Source of the DNA: an uncultured Bacteroidales bacterium
GTDB taxonomy: Bacteria; Bacteroidota; Bacteroidia; Bacteroidales; FEN-979
Direction: 5' to 3'
Length of the DNA: 64,000 nt
NCBI GenBank assembly: GCA_903845055.1
Contig: CAIMWF010000038.1
Span: 1-64,000, forward strand
Each line of letters begins with the position of its first letter. Positions within the stretch are counted from its first letter, which is position 1. The notes beneath the pieces were generated by a model. That model did no database searches, was not told where the DNA came from, and saw only the letters and a program-made list of their open reading frames with translations. Below are positions 27,442 through 35,836 of the stretch, piece by piece. The position numbers and the translations under genes were made by a program.

Positions 27442-29985
27442 CTACCTGGTTATCAAGATTATGCATTCAACCGTATTCCTGTCTCCTTTGATTTTCAGAA
27501 AGTAAACGCCATCGGGCAGGTGCTCCAGCGACAGGCTTTGCCTTTCGTGCGTATTGCGGATTAACTGGTTCAGGTGGTATACCTTTTTGCCGGACTGGTC
27601 AAAGACACTGATCTCAATCTCACCAGTTCCGGATGTTCCGAAGTCAAGGATGAAACTACCGTTGCCCGGGTTCGGCAGTACCGTACAGGTGAGGACCCCG
27701 GTCCGCTCCCCGGTGGAGGAGGGGTAATCGACGGTAATATACCCGGTTCGTATCAGTGTGTCAGCAAAAAAGCCGTTGCCTGCAACCAGTTGTACATCGT
27801 AGATTCCTTTGTCGTTGTAGGTGACCACGGGATTTTTGCCGGTGGAAAAGGAGGGGGTCCCTCCCTGGAAACTCCATTGCCAGTTGTTGGTGTTCCCCGA
27901 TGAAGTATCCGAAAAATTCACGGTATGACCGGGTGTAACATGAAGGGGGATCCCGGTGAACCCTGCAACGACCGGCGAGGGCGCCGGCATGACGACAAGG
28001 CGGCCCTGGCAGGGAACGCCATTATACGCGGTTATCACCAGGCGAATCGTATCATATGCAGTGGTGAGCGGCGGAAACGCAAGAACCGCCGTATGGTTGG
28101 CCACAAGCATGGTGGCAAGGATCGTACTACCTATTGTCGCGGTGACCCTGGCGCCGTCGGTTGTGCATGAAACGGCCAGGATCGAATCGCCTGCAAACAG
28201 CAGGGTATCGTAAGTTGCAACCAGGGGTTGCGGGGTTGCGGTCCGGACCATGATGGTAGGATCACCGAAAATCGTCCAGGTGTCGGCCATGTTGGCCCCG
28301 TCGGTGCCGTAGGCATCGATCATCTCCATGCAGCCGTTTATGGAGAGCCCTGCGAAGGTCCTTTTTATGTTGGACGAATCTGATTCAACCAGGATATCGG
28401 TCATGGCATCCTGTCCCTCCATCGGTGAGTCCCAACTCTGGTTGATGGTTGAACCCAGGAAGGCGACGGCACCGGTGGGCTGGCCTCCCTGTGACGCACG
28501 CAGCCAGGCCTCGGCGAAGCAGGTGCCGGAGGTAAAATCGCCGTTCACGCAGGCGACCGACCAGATGAATGGCCATTTTCCGGTGTTTGTAAGCTGGTTT
28601 ACATTGCTGTTGCTGAATCCCGACGTTCCCCAGGAAGTCTGGCTTCCGTGGCCGGTATACAGGATAAGGCTTGCCCCGCTGTTGACGGCCGAACTGACCA
28701 TGGCAGGCGTCGGGTTCCCCGGGGCATCATTGCCGCCCTGGCTGCCGTCGAACAGTTCGGGGTTCACCGTATATTTATACGCAAGCAATTTTGTCTGCTG
28801 GTTCCTGACATGCTCATAATCCATCTCGTTGTCATCCCCGGGTCCCTGGTCGGATGCGATGCCGATCACTGTTGAAAACCAGTTGCCTGCCGGGAATTGC
28901 GGATTCTGCTCATATTCAAGCGTGCGCTGAACCTGGGTCTGCACCTGCGCCACTGTTTCAGCCGAAAACCGGCCGACAAAAACATCGGCGTAATGGTCGT
29001 TGCCGGCAATATAGCCATAAGCGTTGTCGGAAGGGCCGCCCAGGTTACCGCCCATGTTGGTCGGGATCTGAGGGGCATCGCCTACCAGCAGGAGATGGGT
29101 CAGGCCTTTTGTATTGTAATAATTCGCGATGAAGGTGGCGATGGCTGCGGCACTGTTTCCGGCCGAATCCTTGCTGACCATCTCGGTGTGATAGCCTTCC
29201 GATCTTTTCCAGTCGACATAAGGCTGCATGGCATTCATGAAGGGACCGTGGCAGATCACCAGCAGGTTCCCGTATTCGGCGAGCGGCGTGTAGCTCAGTG
29301 CCGAAAAGTTGGCAAATTGCCGCTTCAGTACAGGGAGAAATCCCTCCGGGATCTTTTTATCCCCTGCCGCTGCGGGGAGTGGGTTCACTCCCGGTTCCGA
29401 ACTCCTGTAAAGTTCAAGGGTCAGGTCGTAATAGACGCGCAGTGTCCGGGTTACCGGGTTGTACTGAAAGGGATAGATGATCACGGTTTGCCCGCGCACA
29501 TTCCGAATGATGTAAGGATCCCGCATCCCGGTGAGTTCCCCGGGGTAAAACCGGTCGTTCCCGTAAGGAATGCCAAAGAGGTATGGAACATCCCCCGGCC
29601 CGGTTTGGCGCATGATCACCCCTTTCGACGGTGCAACATCCACATCCGCATAGTCTTTGAATCTGGATGAAACCACGTGCACGCTCATACCCGCCTGGCC
29701 CGGTATGACCAGGGATACGGTCATTTTGGGCAGGTCGGGCGCCCCGGCTTCAAGGATCGGGGTAGACTTCATGACCTCCACTGCGTAGGCGCTGCCGCGC
29801 GGGGTTTCGACCGGCCGCAACCGGAAACCATCCAGCGAAAGGTGTATGGTTGAAAGTTCGATGGAGGAAGAAGAGACGCTGATCCTGGCGGGGACGGGAT
29901 TTGAATTGTTGATGCCAATCCAGCCGCCGGCGCTTGCAGCCATTGAAAGAAGAATACAGACGGAGATGATGCAAAGAGGGCGCAT
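27442..29985 (-). CDS. Gingipain-like C25 family cysteine peptidase with PKD domain and T9SS sorting domain
   Basis: LILYTGHGSQTSWG (His) and WSVACVNGDFTSGTCFAEAWLR (Cys); PKD VNFSDTSSGNTNNWQWSFQGG; C-terminal VLPNPGNGSFILDF...GVYFLKIKGDRNTVECIILITR. Confidence 0.92.
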   Translation of the reverse strand: MRPLCIISVCILLSMAASAGGWIGINNSNPVPARISVSSSSIELSTIHLSLDGFRLRPVETPRGSAYAVEVMKSTPILEAGAPDLPKMTVSLVIPGQAGMSVHVVSSRFKDYADVDVAPSKGVIMRQTGPGDVPYLFGIPYGNDRFYPGELTGMRDPYIIRNVRGQTVIIYPFQYNPVTRTLRVYYDLTLELYRSSEPGVNPLPAAAGDKKIPEGFLPVLKRQFANFSALSYTPLAEYGNLLVICHGPFMNAMQPYVDWKRSEGYHTEMVSKDSAGNSAAAIATFIANYYNTKGLTHLLLVGDAPQIPTNMGGNLGGPSDNAYGYIAGNDHYADVFVGRFSAETVAQVQTQVQRTLEYEQNPQFPAGNWFSTVIGIASDQGPGDDNEMDYEHVRNQQTKLLAYKYTVNPELFDGSQGGNDAPGNPTPAMVSSAVNSGASLILYTGHGSQTSWGTSGFSNSNVNQLTNTGKWPFIWSVACVNGDFTSGTCFAEAWLRASQGGQPTGAVAFLGSTINQSWDSPMEGQDAMTDILVESDSSNIKRTFAGLSINGCMEMIDAYGTDGANMADTWTIFGDPTIMVRTATPQPLVATYDTLLFAGDSILAVSCTTDGARVTATIGSTILATMLVANHTAVLAFPPLTTAYDTIRLVITAYNGVPCQGRLVVMPAPSPVVAGFTGIPLHVTPGHTVNFSDTSSGNTNNWQWSFQGGTPSFSTGKNPVVTYNDKGIYDVQLVAGNGFFADTLIRTGYITVDYPSSTGERTGVLTCTVLPNPGNGSFILDFGTSGTGEIEISVFDQSGKKVYHLNQLIRNTHERQSLSLEHLPDGVYFLKIKGDRNTVECIILITR

Positions 29986-29997
29986 GGGGATAAGGTT

Positions 29998-31233
29998 TTA
30001 GTCCAGTTTGATCTTGGCGAAATGAATTTTCCGGATGTTATACACCGGGTAGGAGGTTGCAAGGAGGCCGATGGACATCACCGTGACAAATACCACGATA
30101 AAATCGGCAACCTGCATGTGAACGGGGTAGGCGCTTACAACAAAGCTGCTGCCGGCACCCCCGAGCCTTACCAGGCCGAAGCGGATCTGCAGCCAGCAGA
30201 TAACGGCTCCAAGCGCCAGCCCGAGGAGCGCGCCGATAAGCGAAATAAGCACCCCCTCCATCAGGAAGATACGCCTGATCAGGGATTGCGAGGCACCCAT
30301 GCTCTGAAGGACTGCAATGTCCTTTTTTTTGTCGAGGATCAGCATCGAGAGGGTCCCGATTACATTGAAGGTGGCGATCACCAGGATCAGGGTCAGGATC
30401 ATGAAAATGTAGTTCTTCTCGGAGATCATGATTTTGTAAAGGATCTCCTGCTGCTGGAAGCGGTTTTTAACGATGAAATTCTTTCCCAGCATTTTTTCCA
30501 GCTGCGCCTGTACCGGTTTCAGGTCGGCATCCTTTGCCACGCCGATTTCGAGGGCCGTCCGTTCGTTTTCATAGGCCAGGAGTTTTTTAACAAACCGGAG
30601 GGGGAGGATGGCGTATTTGATATCGTACTCATACTGGATCTGGAAGTACCCGGAGGGAAAAATGACCTCTGTGTTGAAGGCGTTGTCGAATCCTCCCGAA
30701 AATGAGGCGTAGCGCCGCGGAACATACACGGCAATCGGGTTCAGGTAATCCTTCAGGTTGGCGTTCAGTGTGCTGGCAAGACCGTAGCCGAGGACGGCAT
30801 AATCCTTTTCCCCGTCCTGGAGGATAAAATTGCCCTCGGACATCATGCTGTCGATACCGCTCATTTTCATGTAATCCCCGCTGACCCCCTTGATGGTCAC
30901 AATGCTCTGGTTGTCCTTGTATTTCATGAGGGCATCCTCTTCGATCACCTCGGTGAGATGCAGGATGCCTGGTATTTGCCGGATGCGGTCGACGGGCAAT
31001 GCAGAAAGGTTGAAGGTTTTGCCATGGCTGGCGGTTACCTGGATGCTCGGGTTGAAGGAACTGAAGAGCGATACCACCAGGCGGTCGAACCCGTTGAAAA
31101 CCGACAGCACGATGATCAGCGCCATGGCCCCGATGGCAACACCCACCAGCGAAATCGCGGAGATGATGTTGATGATGTTGTGCGATTTTTTTGAAACCAG
31201 GTACCGGCGGGCTATGTAAAACGGGAAGTTCAA
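29998..31233 (-). CDS. FtsX-like ABC transporter permease (LolC/E-type), TTG start
   Basis: FYIARRYLVSKKSHNIINIISAISLVGVAIGAMALIIVLSVFNGF and C-terminal FtsX domain. Confidence 0.92.
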   Translation of the reverse strand: MNFPFYIARRYLVSKKSHNIINIISAISLVGVAIGAMALIIVLSVFNGFDRLVVSLFSSFNPSIQVTASHGKTFNLSALPVDRIRQIPGILHLTEVIEEDALMKYKDNQSIVTIKGVSGDYMKMSGIDSMMSEGNFILQDGEKDYAVLGYGLASTLNANLKDYLNPIAVYVPRRYASFSGGFDNAFNTEVIFPSGYFQIQYEYDIKYAILPLRFVKKLLAYENERTALEIGVAKDADLKPVQAQLEKMLGKNFIVKNRFQQQEILYKIMISEKNYIFMILTLILVIATFNVIGTLSMLILDKKKDIAVLQSMGASQSLIRRIFLMEGVLISLIGALLGLALGAVICWLQIRFGLVRLGGAGSSFVVSAYPVHMQVADFIVVFVTVMSIGLLATSYPVYNIRKIHFAKIKLD

Positions 31234-31241
31234 GGGATTTG

Positions 31242-31269
31242 CGATTTACGATTTACGATTTACGATTTT
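31242..31269 (-). repeat. Pre-start 7-mer array (AAATCGT)x4 upstream of the ABC permease
   Basis: Plus-strand CGATTTA x3 plus CGATTTT; shares 27 bp with the 50293-50319 array. Confidence 0.9.
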
Positions 31270-31294
31270 AACGTTAAACTATCCATTTCCCTTT

Positions 31295-31325
31295 TCGCTA
31301 CCTCGCTACCTCGCTACCTTTCTAC
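31295..31325 (-). repeat. Post-stop 8-mer array (GGTAGCGA)x3 at the methyltransferase stop codon
   Basis: Minus strand AAGTAGAAAGGTAGCGAGGTAGCGAGGTAGCGAAA; one mismatch to 40762-40796. Confidence 0.9.
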
Positions 31326-32191
31326 TTCCATGCCTTCACCATCAGCCCGGTGCCGGTTTTATGCTGCATCCCGGTGTCGAGCATGTTGCATATGAAGGCA
31401 ATGGGGTAGGCTACGATGTAATAGAAGGGCAGGAGGATGAAAAGCAACTTCGATTTATTCAGCATGAGGATGGGATACTTCATCGAAAGCCTCCAGCCGG
31501 CGCGGCCGGGGGTGCCGTAGGTAAAACGCGCCTCGGTTTTCCTGAAACCGGCGCGTTTCAGTTTTTCCCGGATGTCATCAATGTTGTAACCGTCGCGGAC
31601 ATGCTCGTCGATAAAGGATTCGCCCTCCTCATGATCGTGCACGTCGGAGCCGCCCTGGTCGGAGGGGGTGGAAACCAGCAGCATGCCATCCTGGGTCAGG
31701 GAATCGTAAAAATTCCGGAAAACCGCTTCATCGTCGGCAATGTGTTCCATCACATCCACCGACAGGATCAGGTCGAATTTGTCGGGCATGCTGAACTTTG
31801 TAAGGTCGGCGATCTCAAAGTTCACATTTTTACGGCCGATTTTCATGAAAAAATTGTTGCAGTCGGCAATCTGCTCCTCCTTTACATCGACCGCCTCAAC
31901 GAACCAGTGGGGGTCAAGTCCCGAAAGGAAATAACTGTACTGGCCGAACCCTGACCCGGCATCGAGGATGTAGCGGCCGGCTCCCTGTGGCGCGACCTGG
32001 TGCGATGCCTGCGTTCTTGCTCCGGCGGGCCGGTTCAGGTCGGGCAGGTTTTTTGCCCAATGCCTGATCTCTTTCCTGACATGCCATGCACGCAACAGCA
32101 ACAGATCCAGTAGCTTGTAAAATAAAATACGTGAAAAAGGGGATGTGTTGAAGACCTTGCCGAGGGATTTTTTAATCGGGTCGTATTGCAT
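31322..32191 (-). CDS. Class I SAM-dependent methyltransferase (start re-set to MQYDPIKK)
   Basis: GRYILDAGSGFGQYSYFLSGL motif I; DLILSVDVMEHIADDEAVFRNFYDSL. Confidence 0.9.
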   Translation of the reverse strand: MQYDPIKKSLGKVFNTSPFSRILFYKLLDLLLLRAWHVRKEIRHWAKNLPDLNRPAGARTQASHQVAPQGAGRYILDAGSGFGQYSYFLSGLDPHWFVEAVDVKEEQIADCNNFFMKIGRKNVNFEIADLTKFSMPDKFDLILSVDVMEHIADDEAVFRNFYDSLTQDGMLLVSTPSDQGGSDVHDHEEGESFIDEHVRDGYNIDDIREKLKRAGFRKTEARFTYGTPGRAGWRLSMKYPILMLNKSKLLFILLPFYYIVAYPIAFICNMLDTGMQHKTGTGLMVKAWK

Positions 32192-32202
32192 GGGAGACTC
32201 AG

Positions 32203-32240
32203 ATTTAAACTCAAAAATCAAAACTCAAAATTCATAACCT
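32203..32240 (-). repeat. Pre-start element CAGGTTATGAATTTTGAGTTTTGATTTTTGAGTTT upstream of the methyltransferase
   Basis: 35 bp with 2 mismatches to the pre-start element of the carboxylase beta gene at 40811-40845. Confidence 0.88.
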
Positions 32241-32318
32241 GCTTTGCACCGGGGAACTCCTGACCAGGATACCGGTTGTTCATTCCTGCTGCGCCTTTCA
32301 GGAAACCATGATCCCGGG

Positions 32319-32654
32319 CTATTTTAACAACTGGTCGATATTCTCAATATAGTCGAGCGAGTCATCCAGGAAGAAATGAAGCTCGGGCATCACCCGCAGC
32401 TGGTTGTGAACCCGCAGGGCCAGGAAATGACGCACCTCGCGGCTGTGGTGCCTGATCTTGTCGAGCAGCACCTGTTTGTCGGTGGTGATGAAGAGGCTCA
32501 GGTAAACTTTCGCAATCGCGAGATCCTTGCTCACCTGAACCTTGGTCACCGTGATCAGGGCTCCATCGAACAGGTTACGGCTTTCCTGCTGGAAAATTGT
32601 GCCCAGGTCCTTCTGGATCAGGCGTGAAATTTTTTGTTGGCGGGTCGATTCCAT
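32319..32654 (-). CDS. rbfA: Ribosome-binding factor A
   Basis: RQQKISRLIQKDLGTIFQQESR; LITVTKVQVSKDLAIAKVYLSLF; LHFFLDDSLDYIENIDQLL. Confidence 0.94.
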   Translation of the reverse strand: MESTRQQKISRLIQKDLGTIFQQESRNLFDGALITVTKVQVSKDLAIAKVYLSLFITTDKQVLLDKIRHHSREVRHFLALRVHNQLRVMPELHFFLDDSLDYIENIDQLLK

Positions 32655-32726
32655 GCTACAAAGGTATTAATTATTTTGGTAAACGATAACATGGCGGGAT
32701 GCAGGCGAAACGGTCAACAGAGCGGA

Positions 32727-32749
32727 ATTAAAAATTAAAAATTAAAAAT
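32727..32749. repeat. 7-mer tandem array (ATTAAAA)x3
   Basis: gaattaaaaattaaaaattaaaaattgcg. Confidence 0.75.
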
Positions 32750-32874
32750 TGCGAAAATTCCGGATCAGGCCGGGGGATCGTTTTTTTATTTCACAGCGGG
32801 TTAATCCCACCGTTATATCAGCATGATAACACATTTTTTTCGATAAGTAAAATACGTATAATCATAAGTATTTC

Positions 32875-32905
32875 TTGCACGGTGAAAAATTTAACAATAC
32901 TTTTG
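32875..32905 (+). promoter_or_regulatory. Bacteroidetes-type promoter TTG-N20-TACTTTTG upstream of the Rh-type transporter
   Basis: TTG at 32875-32877 and TACTTTTG at 32898-32905, matching the -33 TTTG / -7 TAnnTTTG consensus. Confidence 0.7.
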
Positions 32906-32950
32906 CGCGCAATTAACTGCCATTTTCACGAACCACAACAACCGGACAAC

Positions 32951-34123
32951 ATGAGATTAAACAAGTACTTAAAAATGTCGGCGTTCATGCTGATAGCTAC
33001 AGTATTGCCAATCCTGGCAAAGGCGCAACAGGAGGCGGGGAACACCCTGGCTTCCGGGATCATCGATGACCAGCAATACAACCGGGCCATTCACATCATG
33101 GCCATGCTGCTGATCGGTTTTGGATTTTTAATGGTTTTTGTAAGAAAATACGGTCGTTCAGCGTTGACGGCCACCTTCCTGCTTGTCAGCACCTCGCTGC
33201 CTCTTTATATGCTGATCAACCGGGTGGGCCTTGATGGAACCGACAGCGAGATCAGGCGGCTGATCCTCGCGGAATTCGGTGCCGCCAGCCTGCTGATTGC
33301 CGCGGGTGCCGTGCTTGGCAGACTGAAAATGCAGCAATACGTACTCCTCGGGTTACTGTTTGTCCCTTTTTATGCGTTCAATGAATGGATTGTTCTGAAC
33401 GGCGGACTTGGCCTGATCAAGGCCGGTTCGGTGGTCGATACCGGGGGGTCGGTTGTCATCCATGCTTTTGGTGCGATCTTCGGGCTCGGCGTCGCCCTGA
33501 CCATGACCACAAAGCAGGAATTCGAGACAACCATCGAAACCGATTCTACGAGCGACCGGTACTCGATGCTGGGAAGCATGATGCTTTGGATCTTCTGGCC
33601 CAGTTTTTGCGCTGCCCTTGTCCCGCCTGCCCAGATGCCCCACACCGTGGTGAATGTCATCCTTGCTTTGTGCGGTTCAACCCTGACAACCTACCTCGTT
33701 TCCGTTTCAATCCGTAAGAAGATCAGCATTGCCGACATCGCCAACGCCGCGCTTGCGGGGGGTGTTGCCATCGGCTCAACCTGTGCCGCGGCCAGCCATA
33801 CCATGGCGGTCATCATCGGCATCATGGCGGGCGGTCTTTCCACTTTCGGCTTTGCCGTCATCCAGTCGAAGCAGCAGAAGCTGATGAAGATCATCGATAC
33901 CTGCGGGGTTACCAACCTGCACGGCCTGCCCGGTTTGATGGGCGGACTGGTCGCCCTGCCCGTCATCAGGGGACTTCACATGGAAAACCAGCTTTACGGG
34001 ATCGGCATCACCATCCTGGTTGCACTTCTCACCGGCATGATCACGGGCAAGGTACTTCCCCTGCTTGGTCGCAAACTCGAAGTTTACGACGATGCCGATG
34101 AATTCCTGGATGCCGGAGAATAA
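32951..34123 (+). CDS. Rh-type (Rhesus-like) ammonium/CO2 channel family protein
   Basis: Rh-style twin-His motifs DTGGSVVIHAFGAIFGLGV and DTCGVTNLHGLPGLMGGL; start re-set from 32882 because the promoter overlaps the upstream ATG. Confidence 0.88.
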   Translation: MRLNKYLKMSAFMLIATVLPILAKAQQEAGNTLASGIIDDQQYNRAIHIMAMLLIGFGFLMVFVRKYGRSALTATFLLVSTSLPLYMLINRVGLDGTDSEIRRLILAEFGAASLLIAAGAVLGRLKMQQYVLLGLLFVPFYAFNEWIVLNGGLGLIKAGSVVDTGGSVVIHAFGAIFGLGVALTMTTKQEFETTIETDSTSDRYSMLGSMMLWIFWPSFCAALVPPAQMPHTVVNVILALCGSTLTTYLVSVSIRKKISIADIANAALAGGVAIGSTCAAASHTMAVIIGIMAGGLSTFGFAVIQSKQQKLMKIIDTCGVTNLHGLPGLMGGLVALPVIRGLHMENQLYGIGITILVALLTGMITGKVLPLLGRKLEVYDDADEFLDAGE

Positions 34124-34164
34124 GGGGTGACTGCGGCGGTTGCCGAGCACTATGGACAACTGTT

Positions 34165-35163
34165 TTAATTGATCTTTACAGGTTGCACCCGGGGTGATTT
34201 ACTGCCAAGGTTGAAATCCCTGGTCATGCTGATGGCAAAGGAATATTTCGGCGTCATCTGTTTCCCGTTGTAATATTTGTAAACCGGGAGATCGCATAAA
34301 ACGGTCAGGTTCCATTTGCCGGCGATGCTGTAGCTTAGCTGCGGAGAAACCGTTACCAGGTCATAGCCCGAATCGATCACCTTGTTGCCGCCGTTCTCAT
34401 TCAGGTTGGCCATGTCCTGATCGTTGGTTTTCCACTCGTTGCGGACCTGGATGATCCCGAAGAAATACTTTACGATCTTCTTGGAAACAAAAATGGAGTT
34501 CAGCAGTATATTGCCGTATTTGTAACGGTTCTTGTCCTGGAAATTGTAATCGTACCGGTTGATGGAAAAGAGCCGGAGGGTGATCTGCTGGAATCCTTTG
34601 TTGAAAAAGATGATCTCGGAAATGCCGAAGGCGTTGGTCGAGGGCTGCACATCGCGGTTTAGCTGCACCCCGTCGACCACCTGCGGATTGGTGGTGAACG
34701 GGAACCGGAAACCCAGCCCGGAGGTAATTTCAACCTGTTTTACCGGGTTGATATAGTCGCCATATTTGAAGGTCAGGGTGCCGTTTGATAGTCCATAGCC
34801 GTGGGTCTGGAAATCGATGTGCTTGAAAACCTGGGTCTTGTCGAAATAATAGCCGGCCTCGAGTTCCACTGTCAGCCTCCTGGTGATCCCATAGGCCAGC
34901 GCCATCCCGGCAAAGTTGAAACTTGAACTTGAAAGCTGGACGCTTTCATTCGACCTGTGATCCTCCTGATAATAGGTATCGGAATAACTATGGCGGTAAT
35001 AGGTGATCACCCGCAGGTAGTTCCTGCCAAGCACCCCGACATAGACCGATGCTCCCACCGGGCTCCCGGTTGAACAGCACTGGGCATTGCAGTTAAATGA
35101 TAGGACAAGGCATGCGGCCCCGAAAAGGAAAGATATTGCTGGTTTAATTGTGGGCCCTGACAA
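34165..35163 (-). CDS. Predicted outer-membrane beta-barrel protein
   Basis: Signal peptide then NAQCCSTGSP; amphipathic strands with aromatic girdle. Confidence 0.6.
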   Translation of the reverse strand: MSGPTIKPAISFLFGAACLVLSFNCNAQCCSTGSPVGASVYVGVLGRNYLRVITYYRHSYSDTYYQEDHRSNESVQLSSSSFNFAGMALAYGITRRLTVELEAGYYFDKTQVFKHIDFQTHGYGLSNGTLTFKYGDYINPVKQVEITSGLGFRFPFTTNPQVVDGVQLNRDVQPSTNAFGISEIIFFNKGFQQITLRLFSINRYDYNFQDKNRYKYGNILLNSIFVSKKIVKYFFGIIQVRNEWKTNDQDMANLNENGGNKVIDSGYDLVTVSPQLSYSIAGKWNLTVLCDLPVYKYYNGKQMTPKYSFAISMTRDFNLGSKSPRVQPVKIN

Positions 35164-35497
35164 CGATCGTCTTTGTTTCTGAATTGTTGTATTTGTCGGT
35201 CACGGCACATTTGATGGCGAACCTTGCCTGGTGGCATACGGTCCACTGCACCGTGGAGCCACTGCCTACAAATGTTCCATAGTCGGATGACCATTTATAG
35301 CTGAGCCCGTCGCCGGTGGCGATCGCTGAAAGTGTGGTGACGTCGTTGACCTTGATCACCGTGTCGGCTGCAACAAGGGTGCTGAACTTAAAGTTCGACC
35401 CGGTACCCGGGTCTGGGGTGTTGCTGCTTTTTTTGCAGGAAATTGCTGCGAGGCAGGCAAGCATGATGAACAGGAGAAAAATCTTCGGTATTTTCAT
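35144..35497 (-). CDS. Small PKD/Ig-like lipoprotein, overlapping the 34165..35163 gene
   Basis: Lipobox CLAAISCKK; SYKWSSDYGTFVGSGSTVQWTV. Confidence 0.7.
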   Translation of the reverse strand: MKIPKIFLLFIMLACLAAISCKKSSNTPDPGTGSNFKFSTLVAADTVIKVNDVTTLSAIATGDGLSYKWSSDYGTFVGSGSTVQWTVCHQARFAIKCAVTDKYNNSETKTIVVRAHN

Positions 35498-35559
35498 GAG
35501 TTCGGTCTGAAATTTGAATGAATATTTTTCCGGATGTTAGGGTCCCCGATTGTAAAAGA

Positions 35560-35590
35560 CAAAAGTACATATATATTTATATGTGGTCAA
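35560..35590 (-). promoter_or_regulatory. Bacteroidetes-type promoter TTG-N20-TACTTTTG for the lipoprotein gene
   Basis: Minus strand TTG (35590-35588), 20-nt spacer, TACTTTTG (35567-35560). Confidence 0.7.
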
Positions 35591-35836
35591 CGGATTTTTA
35601 GAAACATGAAATATTTCATATGTTAATATTTTTTTTTCGGACCATATGGAACAACCATAAATTATCATTCACGGTTTGCATGAACCTTGTCCTGATGTCA
35701 ATTTCATGTTTCTATTCCCGGCTACCCTCACCGAAAGGAGAAATTCCGCCGACCTGACTGGTCAACCGACTGATCTCCCGTTGGGGATTCCCGATATTCC
35801 ATGGTTAATCCGGATGAAAATTTTATCTTTGCAGGG

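Noticed and set aside
28897-29670. 257-aa plus-strand ORF
   Set aside because: Antisense to the C25 protease gene with intact catalytic motifs; no family signature
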